Of a stretch of 64,000 nt of DNA, positions 12,382-26,202 are shown one piece after another. Source of the stretch: Anisus vortex. Taxonomy: Eukaryota; Mollusca; Gastropoda; Planorbidae. Within the stretch, counting starts at the first letter, position 1, and each line of letters opens with the position of its first letter. The stretch lies in contig OX421506.1 of assembly GCA_949126835.1 (NCBI GenBank), positions 18,358,447 to 18,422,446 on the forward strand. Direction: 5' to 3'. The position numbers and the translations under genes were made by a program. The notes beneath the pieces are model-generated. The model was not told where the DNA came from. It did not search any database and saw nothing but the letters and a program-made list of their open reading frames with translations.

Positions 12382-15300
12382 CTAAAGAAAGTCACAAAAA
12401 AATGTGAATATTATAATTAAACTTTTTTTTTTTAATAAATAAATGTGATTGGCCTAGGCTTTATTTTTTGTAAATTTTTTTTTTATACAAGCAGACAAAA
12501 TAGCAATATTTTAAACATGCACTAATGTTATTTGTATTAAAGAGTATTCCGTTAATCCTTAGGGCATGATGAAGGAGCATTAACCTCTTTCTGTGGCCAA
12601 GGCATACTAGGGGATTGTGTGGCCTGCCGTTACTTTACCCTAACTAAAGTCAGGTACCCATCAGATCTGGGTAGATTCAGTCTCACCCTCAGACCTGGAA
12701 ACTTATCCTAGCCTTTGCCAAGATTTAAAATCAGGACTAGGACTAACATATTAATATGTCTCTTTTACCTTGTCTGTTTTGTGGAGTGTGTTGGTTATTG
12801 TTAAAGTCCCCATAATGAATGTGTAAAAGTGTATTATTTTTTTATGACAATGTTAAAAAACCTCTATGTTGACTAAATACATTTGCTTTTTTCTTTATGT
12901 TAACAAATTTAATTTCTAAGAAAATGTACCACAAGTACAATTCTCTACTTATTAAAAGGAAAACAAATGATTTAGAAAGCTGTAAATATCTTACCTAGCA
13001 TCTCCTTGTGTTCCGGGGCCATCTATTTCTCTCTTCCATCTGGAGATAAATATTGAGAATGTACAAATGAGAGAACACTTCCACAAATTTTACACAAACT
13101 AAAGACTAAACAATGTTAAAACAAACAAAGAATATTAACTAGTATTGTGCTGTTTACCTTCTGTCTTGTGGATCCATGCCACAATAGGTCACAGCACTTA
13201 CTGGGTAATGGCGTCTGAAGAACAATCTGGAAGAACAGAACCTTTTATTAAATTAACACTAAATGAAAATAAACAACCAAGATAAGATTTATATTGCATT
13301 AACCTTGAGATTTTTTAAAGTACAAAATTTAAGTAAAACAAAAAGGTTTTTCCTCATATAAAAGAATAGCAGACGTCCAAACGTACTTCCTGTTATTGTC
13401 TGTCAGACAAATGCCCTGATTGGATACTTTAAAATGAACCACAGTTGTCCTTCCTGGCACAAGATTTTCAAATGTCATTTTGACAGCTTTGGCCACAGCC
13501 TGAGGTCCAGTTAGAGACTCCATATCCACAGTATTAATGAAAATGACATTGCAGGCTGCAGGTGAATAAAATTACACAAATTATCAACATTTAAAAGTAT
13601 GGAAATGTACTCTACATTCGCCTATATAGTAAATATCACAACCTAGAAGCCTTATTGTGGATTTCTATTGCCAATAACTTGGGATCAAAATCTGGTAGCT
13701 GCCAGAGTTTTCTTTTAAGTTTCTGAAATAAGTGTGTACTAACAGGTGCCAAGCATCTGTTGAGTAAAGATAGGCTAGGTTGCTTAAGTAACCCTTTGCA
13801 CCAAAAGGGTTAAAAGATGCTTAATTTACCCCCAGTAACATTTTCAAATGTGTAGACAATAATTAAGAGGTGCATGAAGAGACTGGGAATAAAAAGTTTT
13901 ATTTTGTTATTTTTTTGGAACATTCAGTAGGTCTTCATTTTACAGGTTGTGTTCAACATTGAGGTAACTCAAAATGTGCCATTATTTGTTAAGCAATCTA
14001 TCGTCACATTAACTAGATGTACATACTTTACATTTATCTTTATTTAATGCCATCTCTTACCTGCACCTTGTGCAAGCAGCGTGGCTGCAGAATTCAGTTC
14101 CGTAGTGCTCATGGGAGATTCAGGTGTGAATAATCCATCAATGGCATCTAGGTCAAACAAAGCACTTTATTACTTTTCACTTAGATACTTGCAATGGATA
14201 AATCAAAACTCATTCAATGAGATGTTCTTAAAGTCAATTATCAATTACTTTCTTCTATTTTATATTGAGTATTTATGTTATTTCATTTCAGAATAAAGCC
14301 CATCCTTGGTTGAGGTGTTTATTGTATTGCTTAACATCATTTTAATTATGCAAAATATCCATGAAAAATGTGTTTCTTAATATATTACATACTACATCAA
14401 ACAAAAGTATTTGAAGAATAGAACTATGTCTAGGTATTTGAATCTTCTTTATTATTTTTTATCTTTATAGTGTAGATAAAACCATTTAGCAGGGAATATG
14501 CATTCAATTCAACCAATTATAGTTTAAATAGATCTTATCATTACAAGCATAATATAATAAAAAGGTTTTATATTTTTATTTTTTTTTAACTATAGCAGCT
14601 TTACTAGATTATACATGTTTATATATACAGAATAATAAGCACTTTTAAAAGACACTGTTCCTTCCCATACATACCTGCCTCAGGTAGCATCAGCTTACAT
14701 GGTAAAGCTAAAGGTGTAATAGAATGCTGGTATACAAGTGCTGCCAGACTTCCTGTAATCAACAAACATTTTCATTAGTTGGTAACATACAGCAAGAGCT
14801 GTCCTATATAACTTCATTAATCTAACTTTCAAACATTTTCATTATTTGGTAAGGTACATCAATAGATCTCCTCTTTAACTTCATTAGTCTAACCTTCAAA
14901 CATTTTCATTATTTGGTAACTTACATCAATAGATGTCCTATTTAACTTCATTTGTCTAGCTTTCAAACATTTTCATTATTTGGTAGCATACAGCAATATA
15001 TGTCCTAAAATAACTTCAATATTCTAACCTTCAAACATTTTCATTATTTGGTAACATACAGCAATAGATGTCATATATAACTTCATTAGTCTAACCTTCA
15101 ACCATTTAAACACTAAAGATAAAACTGCTTGCAAGTATTTAGAATTGTTTGAAACAGGATTATTGTCAAATTAACACAAAATAGGGCAGAATAAATAAAC
15201 AAACTTGTTGATTTCCAATCTCCATATGATATATTCCACTTATTTATAACAAGACATAATGGTATATTACAAAATTAATAGTACGTTATTTGTCATAATA

Positions 15301-18300
15301 ACCAGGCCTATATGAATTTTTTTTTATTTCGCACTACATAACTATATGAAAAATAAGTTATTCCATTTGGACTACACATCTTTATGAAAAATCGTTTAGT
15401 TCTTCATAACTATATAAAAAAATAAACATCCTTAAATTTTTTGCAACAAAGTAAAATTTGAAAGATTATATCATAAGTGTCAATTAACGCAATTTAGAAA
15501 CGATCTGGTGTAATTTTTGTAGGCAAGATAAGTTAAATTTATTTTACCAACAAAGCTATCTATTGTTTATAGCCTTCAGACTTACCAAAGACTGGCTCAT
15601 TGCTGCAGCCTCTCAACCGAACTCCCTTAGGTGTTGGTTCAATTAGAAAATGCCTAACTAAATCTGCTTGTGGGTCTCCTGTACAGATACAAAACAAAAT
15701 CAATTATTGCACACATTTATAGATAGATTAGTATATTCATACACATTTATTCTGGCTTGCAGTTTCATAAAAGAAAATTAGTTGGAAAGAATGGCAACCA
15801 GGTGCAAACAGATGGACAGAATGCCTTTCAGGAAATGGCCTCCACACCTGTGCTTAAAGCTGCCTTGAATAAGAAATCATTTTTATAGATGAAGTTGATA
15901 TTGAAGCAAATGGTCAGAGAAGTACATACCTGATGGTTTGGCTTGAACATTGGGAGGGATGGTGGCCACTTTCAATGCCAGACCAAAGGCTCCAGGGAAG
16001 GAGTTACTATCTCTGATTACAAACGTGCCAGGTTGTTTGTCTTTCAAAAGTTGAATAGCTGAAGAAAAAAAATCATTTAATTTATATATATAAATTTATA
16101 TATATTTTAACACATACATTTTGTATTTCATTTTATATGTAATTTTAAAATGTACATGTGTTTTTTAAAATACATAATTGAAATGTTAGTTATTGTTCAG
16201 AAAAAAAATTAAGTTTTTCAGAGAAGATAAATATAAATGAAGAGCAGATAAAATTTTAGTTTTTAGGTCATAGATGACAATAAATTATGGTTATGAAACT
16301 AATATCATTAGTGTAAATATTACAATTTTCAGTAATAAGAAATTAGCTAAAATACAAAATATATTTTTTTTATGTAGGAATAAAAAAATTGAGTCTACAA
16401 CATGATAGGTGCCTATTTTAAAATTCTTGCGAAATTTCCAAATAATTCCCAAAACATTCAAAACCCATTAACCTGAATATGCAATGTCATAATTTTAATC
16501 AGTATTCTATACAGGTGGTCCTAATTAAAATTTTAATTATGGAGATTCCATTACCCATTTAAATTGTCAAATAATTTCAAAAAAACAACTTGGCAATTAA
16601 GGACTTTTTAACTTAACCCGTACAGCCCCTGTCGCATATTTATTCCTCCAACTATTTCTTTCCCTCAAACCCAGAATCGTATATTTCCCTCCGAAAACGA
16701 ATCTCCTAGAATACCAGACGCGTATATTTCTCTCAAGGAAGGGTGTCTATTTAAAGATCAAAATAAAGGATTTTACCTTTCACCATAGTCTCGGGCAGAA
16801 TATTTATTCGATAGCTGAATAGTTGAATTCTATTTCGCTTTTTAAATAATGAAAATTGACCAATTATTGAGGTTTTTTTTGTGAAAGTGCGGTCCTAATA
16901 GACGCTACGGAATTACCTTGTGTTATTATGGCGGTACATGTTGATGAGACTTTTTCTTATGGATTATTATTACGAATGAATACAATTATTTTATGAATTA
17001 GATTATTCTAATAAGGTAAGTTATTATGTTTCTAGCAATTTACTGTCTTCGTGTTATCATCAATGTTTACCAACAAAAAAGAAAAAAAAATTTCGGAACC
17101 CTATCGATGTCTCAGCCATTCTGAAATAATGTCTGGAATGGAGGGAATAATTAGTAAAATAATGGCTGGGACTGAAGGTATACATCGCAAATAAGTAGGT
17201 CCGTACTTTAAAAGTTAATAACATAGTTGTGAAATTTAAAAATTCAAAATAGCTATCTTGCCCAAACCTTGATCAGTTTTTATAAAATGTTCAAATAAGA
17301 ATGAACTCTGCATGATCTAAAAACATTGATTATCACCATTACTGAATAGAACTATATTCTTACCATCTTCCCGAGTAATATTTGGTTTGTACCAATATTT
17401 TGAAGTGTCTTTCACAAACTTAGGTGTTGTGTGAACCATATCAGAATCTGAAAAAAAAAACATTTAAAAAAAAAATGTTAAGTCACATTTTTTTCATTCT
17501 ATTGTATTTCTTAAAAGTTATTTATTTCATTTTAATTGTTATAATTTTTTGTATCAATTTATTAATTTCATTTATTATTTTCATTTTTAATTCAGTTTAT
17601 TTATTATAATCTATTTAATTCATTTTATGAATTCGTTTAGGCTATTTATTTCAATTTATATCTGTAGGCCTATATTTGTTTTAATATTTTTTTTTTACTT
17701 TTTAAAAATATATTTATTTTTATTTATTTATTTTCATCACTATAATTCAATTACTTTACATCCATGTTTTTATATAGCATTTATTTAATGGGCATTTAAA
17801 TTTTCAATTTCTTCTTTAAGTTACATTTTCCAAAAAAAAAAAGCTTTTAGTTTCATGTTTCTTTTATATTGCAATTTTAGGTTGTTATTGACTAAAACCA
17901 TTACTATTAGTGTACACTACTTTATGGAATGTCACTTTTTAATGTGAGACATAGATCTAATACTTAGTTGAGCTCTAATACAATGTAAGACATTGGTACG
18001 ATAATGGTAAAATGTATCTGTATGTCAATGGATTTTAAAGTAGTGTTTCATCAATAGCTCATCAAATGAATAGTTCAAATTACTGATACCGGTATTCTAT
18101 TTAAGTTATGAAAAGTTAGCTTTTTTTTTTCAGGAGCCTCTATATGATTCTTATAAACTTCCAACTGGCCATAAAACAATGACTACACACCTGCCAGGGA
18201 TGACAAACTTCCCCGCCTGGAGAGGCCAAAGTAAACACTGGGGGAACTCTGACCAGTCATCGAATGAGGTCCAGGACTAACAACTGAGCCAGACATAGAG

Positions 18301-19041
18301 TGGGCAGAGGACAGCTGTTGTCTGAGGGTGTTGAAGTTTCCGGGAGAAGGTGGGCTGAAGGAAAACAAATATTACATGGAGTTAAGCAGTTATAATAGTA
18401 ATAGCCATTTAATCAATATAATTGACATTTTTCTCACCATGGAAAAATTATCTAACTTAAATAACTACAGCATTTTTTATATAGCAAGAGTTAATAATTA
18501 CACACTGTGATTACAAAAGAAAGACAACAATGTAAATACAAGGCATAAAGAAAAGGTAAATAATGTCTGTTATTCAAAGCTATTGGTTAAGTTTGGCCAT
18601 TACCTTCCAGCTGAGGGGCTGATAAGCATTTTTGGGCTGGTGTCTATGTGTAGAGTATTCTGCCCTTGGTTGTCCAAGTGCTGGGTCTGATAGGACTGTG
18701 TTGACAAATGTCAATACAGGAAGGAGAATGTATGCTTGAATTAATTATTTAAATTCTTGAATGAAAACTTACGGTAAGTATGTGGAGACCTAAGCATATT
18801 AAGTTATTTAAATGAGTCTTATAATCTATAATATGATGTCTATGCAGTACATTAGAATCACAATTTAGCAGATAGAATGTAATGATACAATAATCATTGA
18901 TTTAAATCAGAGAGAGAAGTCTTCATATGTGATATAAACATTCTTTACAGTACATAGGCCTGTACTTAAGTATTTCAATGATCCATTTCTGTTGTACAAG
19001 TTTACACATTAATTGAAATTATTTATGTCACTATTGCAATG

Positions 19042-19087
<46 letters not shown>

Positions 19088-22000
19088 ATAAAAAGTAAAA
19101 AATATCACAATATATGAATTTTTCTTTTCTTAAATAAATAAAATATGTATAATTGGTATATAACAACAACTTCCACTGAACCTAAACATCAAATGAGTAA
19201 TCAAGTAATCAGTAGGGCCTAACCAGACATTTATTCTGACATTTGCCTCAGCAAATATTATGCGCACACTTATTTACAAATAATAAACAGAGAACAATAC
19301 TTAAACTTTTTGTATGCATAATCTGGACATTATCAATTTTGCCCAGGTCCTAACTATTGCTTTTATTGAAGAAAAAAAAAAAGCAGAGAACAGGACATTG
19401 AAGGGAGGGGAAGGGACTAAAGGGAATAAGCTTAGCATATTTTATGATAGCAAAACTTCAGAGTTGGCGCTATTACTCAGTATGTTATCTGCTTCAACAA
19501 ATTTTACATTACACGAACTCGGTACTCTGTGACAATCCAGCTCTGTTGTTGTTGTTGTTGTTGGCTTCCATTAGTCTCGAGAGACTAGCCTGCTTTGTTA
19601 AGCTCTATTAATTAATGCTACATTTATGCATTACATTTTACTCTAGAGTATGAGCATATTTTTAAATTATTCTCTGATTTGTTTGTTTTATTAAAAAGAA
19701 AATTATTTAAAAAAACAGAATAACATGCATCAATTGAATAGTAGGGAGAAAAATACCCATGAAAACCAAAGACTACCCAAAACAAAAATGAATTTTTTGT
19801 ACACATGTATTGATTAGGTTCCAGACTGACTGACCTGCTGATATTGCTGATACTGGACAGTCTGATGCTGTTGTTGCAAAGGTACCGATTGCAGCGTGCC
19901 AGAAGGGCTGATGATTTGACCGCCAACTGAAAAATAACAAATATAATCCCATGTTTAAAAAAAATATAAACCCTAAATTTACCACAGTCCGTTTCAACAA
20001 AAAAAAAAAACAGCTTATGAATGTGCAATTGTTTGTTTAAATCAAGAAAGAATGAATGGTCACAGTGAGTAGCCAATTAATTTGGTAAAATACCAAGCAT
20101 ACTATAATATCATAATACCTAGCCCACTTAACTTAATGACTTGACAACTATAATGTCACAATAACCAGTCAATTATATTTGTGTCATAATACCTAGCAAA
20201 CTTTAGTGTCACAAAACCTAATTATATAACAACTAACGGTAGCTATCTCTTTTGCAACTGTTGTTAAGCTATACATTTTATGTTATAGTACTCCTTTGTT
20301 CCAGGGCTAGTTTCTAGTGATTTCATTCAACCTTGTAAGACTGCTTTTCAACATATAACAATTACTTTATACTCGATATTGTTGTAGATTGTTTTTTTTT
20401 TATTCAATTTTATAAATCTATCCAGCCAAATATTATATTTGTCTTTCATCAAATATAGATATTTAGTAACACAGTTTTTTGCACTAGTATTTCTATTGTG
20501 CAACTATATATCAAATTTAAAACTTCAAAAAAATGTACACATAGAATGTCTAAGCCTAAAGTGTGTAAATTCAGAATAAGACATGACAAAGTAGTACAAT
20601 GCAATTCATAAGCCACCACAAACCATATGCAAGTAATTCATTCTTAATGATTGTATGCAACACAGAAACAGTTAAACATAAAGCATCCTACTTATTATAT
20701 TACACAAATATAATATATATGCTAACATGTCTTAAAAATTGCTATATTTAAATCTTATCTTATACATTACAGACGCTCCTTCTATAAAAAAGATTATTGC
20801 GTCTTGATTGAAAGAGCCAAGAGATCTTCTTTGTAAAATAGAGGGACATTTATTCTAATCTATCTTTTATTTTTTAAATGAATTTTTTTTTAATATTCAA
20901 TATGGATTTCTCCCAATGTTCATATATTTTATATAATAGGCCTATAAAAAATATATAATTTTGTTTCACTTACTTTATATTCATATCATATATGTGTTAT
21001 TATACTAAAAAAGTTAGTTTAAGATGATCTTTATATAGCTTTTTAATCAATTAATATTAATCATATATTTTTAATATTGTTTGGATTTTTAAATGTTTCT
21101 AACTGTATTCTATCTTTACAAAACCTTTTTTTTTTGGTTACTTTCCTTCATTTTGTTTTTGAAAATTTCATTTTTCTGGGAAGTTTCCCTCATACCTGGC
21201 ATGACAACGCCTTCATGTATTGTTGCATTGGGTGGGCGGACTCCCACTCTTGGCGGAGGGAGCAGGGAGTTACCATATTGAAATACCTGACTCTGCTGGT
21301 AGCTCAACCCGCTGCTTGGAGTTGGCGCTAGAGTGAAAGGGAAATGCAAGCAATACTACAACAAGAGTTGGCAAGCACAAATATGCTAAATAAAAGAGTA
21401 AACATTACAAACACACCCCAAAAAAGACTATAAAAAATATACAAGATGCTAAAAAACCAAGGCCAAAAAGAGAATATGCAACTATAAGTTATATCAATAA
21501 AAAAAAAATATATATATAAAGAAATAAATATGTATATTTTAACATAAGGGATAGATTCAGTGATTTCAACATATTAATAGGAGAGAAAATTACAATGTTT
21601 ATAATGAATCAATTATATGTTTTAAGATTTTTATGTTTTTATTATACTTTTCTCTTTAAAGTAATTTTGTTCAATACTGCAAATATCCATTATTCCTATG
21701 CAACATTAAAAGACAATTTAATTAGATGCATTTACAGAAACTACAACATGCTTTAAGGTGAAACCCATTTCATGTAATAATATGAATCTTATTATAGGGA
21801 TTTCAAGAAGGGATAACGTTTTATCAGATATATAGTTTCAACAAATTTTAAAATACCATTGCTTTTATATCAAAATGCTAGGTATGAGTATAAAATGGGT
21901 TTCAAAAGTAATTTCCATCATGCATAAAAAACATTAAACGAAGAACAGAAAAAATAGAAAAATGTTTTGAAAAAGGTATTGTAAAATAAGGAATTGAAGA

Positions 22001-25000
22001 ATTATAGAATGTTTGAGTTAATTGACAAGGCTGTATAATTATTTTTATGCTATAGCAAATTATTACCTATTATTTTTTTAATTATATTTTTATATAAAAG
22101 AGTGTAGTTTTTTTTTGTTTGTTTTAAAAACAAAATGTAGGCCTACTTTGAAACTAATCGAGTAGGCTATATACTATTTTTTTTTTTACTTTTGTTAGGT
22201 TTCTGATTAAAGCTTGAAATTCTACCACTTTGGTTTTATAACTTTGCTTGTATAGCAGGTTATTGTTAAAATATATTTAGAAATTGAAAATGTTTACTTT
22301 TTCCTACTTTTTAAAAACTTGTTAGCTTATATATTACATGAAATATTGTTTTTATTTTGTTTAATTTTGTTAATAATAAAAAATTGAAAAGTGCAAAATA
22401 AGACAAAATTAAATTATGAAATCAGGAACAACAAATTAAATATTCTTATAAGTTAATTATTTCACTCACTTCTAATAATACGAACTGGAGGTAGGCATTA
22501 AAAAGGAAGTAAAATAGAAACAATTTGAAATTTAATGTATTATTTAGGATTACAAATGGGAATTCTGCAGCAGTCAGCAGCAAGTTCATAAATCGATAGA
22601 TAAAACAAGGCAGACCAAATATGTGTGTAATGAAAAGGGAGGTTATATATGCGGTGCTTGATTTTCAGATGGTTTTTACCTGAGTTTTGGTACGGTGTCC
22701 TTGGGGAGACAGGAAATGGTGGGGTCGCTGAAGGTGAAAATCATGCAATGAGCAACAACAAATAAAAAAAAAACACAGAAACCTTCACAAGAAAAACAAC
22801 AAGGGAATGAAAACCCTACTAGCATACAACAGCTATAGCAAATTTACAGCAAAATTCAACACATGACTTAAGTAGGTGTTTATTTTTAAATACTTTTCCT
22901 TCAGGACAGGAATAAACAATAATGATAATTGTACATAACCAACCATAATATAGTCAACTACAGTGAACCCTCCCTTATCATGGTAGATAGGTTCCGAGAC
23001 CCTTCGCAATAGCTGAAAATCTGCGAAGTAGGGACACCTTATTTACAGTATTTATTTAATGTGTATTAATACTGTTAAAACCCTCTCTTTACGTACTGTT
23101 AACAAACCACCCTTTACATTAATGTACAGATATCTACAGTATGTACATACAGTACACAGACACAAATGTTTAACATAAAACAGTAGGTGTACATAAAAAA
23201 TTAATGAAATATTTTATGGAATTAACAAAATATTTTGGCTATTCATATATTGCGACTATTTTTTAAATTTCTGGAAAATCTGCAATATATTTTCTTATAT
23301 AATATTATATATAATTAAAATCCGCCAAGTTGTGAATCGGAAAATGTCGAACTGCGATGTAGCTAGGGTTCACTGTATTATTATTTGCTAGTTTTGCAGC
23401 CAGAAACTTATTCCAAAATCACTGATTAAATATTTCAAACATCTCACTTCTCTCTCCATTGAATTTTTTTTTCTTTTATGGCTAGAGTGTTATCATTTTT
23501 ATTCAATTTTTTTTTTCTTGGAAGGTGGTGGGATGGGGGAAGGGGGTTGGAGAATAAGATAAGTTACTTAAAGGAGAATTGGGCCAATATGACTATTTTG
23601 AAGTAAAGTAACTTTTGAAATGAAGGCAAAGTTAATGTAAATTTAGTTATATGGTAATAATATATTGAAACAAAGAGATCTCATTGAAAATGTTTACTTG
23701 GTGTGTTTTTGTGTTACAAAAATTATTCATGTTCTTAACCATAGCCTCGGGCCAAAGGGCACAGATGTCCCAGTTGTCTGCTGGATCAGACTGATGATTA
23801 AAGTGTGTATTGTTAGCACCTACTTAAGTCAGTTAAACACAATTTTCTTCTCACTTCTCTCAGAGTTCTATTCTAAGTGTATCAACTAACATCAAACTCA
23901 GCTACCACTTGCAACATTCATCCAGGCCAATGTTAGAACTTTTCATATACAGACAATAAATACATTTCAGCATTTTAAACAGACTATTTTCTAAAAGCTC
24001 AAATTCATACTCTCAAAACTATCACAAGAATCATGACTTTCTCTACTTGTGTGTGTTAATTGTGCTATTTCTGGGAGTAATCCAAAGGTGGACAACTCAG
24101 CATCAAGTTTTAGTTTCTTTTTATCATTTGAATCAACAAAACAAAGATTAATTTTGTAGTTGTCTGACCTTTGACTATCTCCCACATGGTTCAAATAGAA
24201 TCATGTCAACATAAATAATTATGTTAGGACAACAATAGACATTCAAGTCATTTCAACAACATCAAACAATTTTGATTGATTAAATTAAAGGCAAAATATC
24301 TTTTAAACACTTATGGTTGTTTAATTATTTACAGTAGGTAACACAATTTAACTACTACTCTAAAATCAAATTAAATGTATTCTTTTTACCACAACCAAAT
24401 TTAAAAATAGCATACATAAACATTTAAATACTTTCTTTGATTTTCTTACTTACCAATAAAATTAGTTTTTTCATAACTTTCTGATAATTCTATGTAACTT
24501 AATTCAATTTTTTTTGTACCATTGAAATATAGTAAAGGTATTATAACATTCTAGCATTATAATTCTAAAGTATACATCATTCTAGATGTCTAGCTGTCTA
24601 TTTGACACAAAAAATGACTTGAAAACAGTAGAAAAACTTTTTTAAACATAAAAAGTTGGCAAGCACACTACTATTCAGTACTATTCAGACAGTACCAAGG
24701 CTCTTTCTGTGAGAGATTTTTCTGACTTACCAGGTCCTGTGGGGAATCCAGGCGTTGTCGGGCGACCCAAGGTACCAGTGTGGGCACTCTCAGGTTCCAG
24801 AGTCTGCATGCCAGGGCCAATGGGTCTTAGCATGACCCTCTCTTCCTCAATCTCCTTCACCCGGAGAGGCTCTGGCTTCTGCTTGAAGAGAAATATAAAA
24901 TATTTTTTTATAGGTTTGATAGGAGTCATGATCAAGGTTTTACTTCAATCATCTAAAGTAATTATCTAAAGTAATATAATGTTATTTAGACCTATTGAGA

Positions 25001-26029
25001 ATTTTCAAACTATTTATTTATCAATAATAAATGGTTCATATAGCAGACTTTACTTCATCTTTATTGTAAGGATAGAAAGATTATAATGAATTGAATTAGA
25101 TGTGATTCTAGAGTGGTAGAGAAATATAGGCCAAACTTTTAAAATATATACCTAGATTTAAGCCCATGTTTAAGCCTATATGAACCTACACCTAGCCAGG
25201 GTAAGAGTTGGGTATACAGCCTTATTGTGAATCAGTCGGAAATGTAATTGCATATGACTTAATATTTTTTTTTAGTTAACATTGATAAAAAAACTACAGG
25301 TCAGGTTGACTTTTCAACAACAATAACAAAATAGTGTAATGTTACTAAATGATCAATCCTTCCCTCCTCCTTTCATCTACTACCTAACAAACATACACAC
25401 AAACATACACAAGTCACACAACACACATAATAATATATGAATTATTAACTAGCTCTCCAAACAGAAGTATAGAAAGTAGGCCTAAATGCCAAAAACAGAA
25501 AAGGTGACCCCCCCCCCCTTCTCTTGATGTGAATCAACCAATATTTAATTAGAATATGCCAATAACGTAACAGTCTTTTAATTTTCTAATTATAGAATGT
25601 TACTCATCCAAAAGAATAAATGATCTGTCTGGAAAGTGAGAGAAAAAAAATGCATAGCTTGCAAAACAAATGTTATAGTAGAAATAACCCTGGCAGCAGA
25701 TAAGAAATGGATAAATACACTGACAGATAAAACTAATTGTTCTTTGATGTAGGTAACAGTAGGCTTATCTTATCAGCAACTTGAAGAAGCCTATTCAAAG
25801 TTTATGTGGGAAACTTTTAATGAGATAGGCCTATACATTAAATAGGTTTATACATTAAAAAGAGTTTTGAAATCACAAAGAAAGAGAATTTTATTTTGTT
25901 TAGGAAACAAATGTGAGATACCCAAAAGAATTAATTATTAGCCTAAATAAGTCTAGGTCGATATATCTGTATTTCTAAATATTATCTATATATTTATATA
26001 GGTGGATAGATGGAGAGATGGATAGATAG

Positions 26030-26063
<34 letters not shown>

Positions 26064-26137
26064 ATAGATAGATAGAGAGAGAGATAGAGAGATTGGGCGA
26101 TAGAGAGAGAGAGAGAGAGAGATAGATAGATAGATAT

Positions 26138-26202
<65 letters not shown>

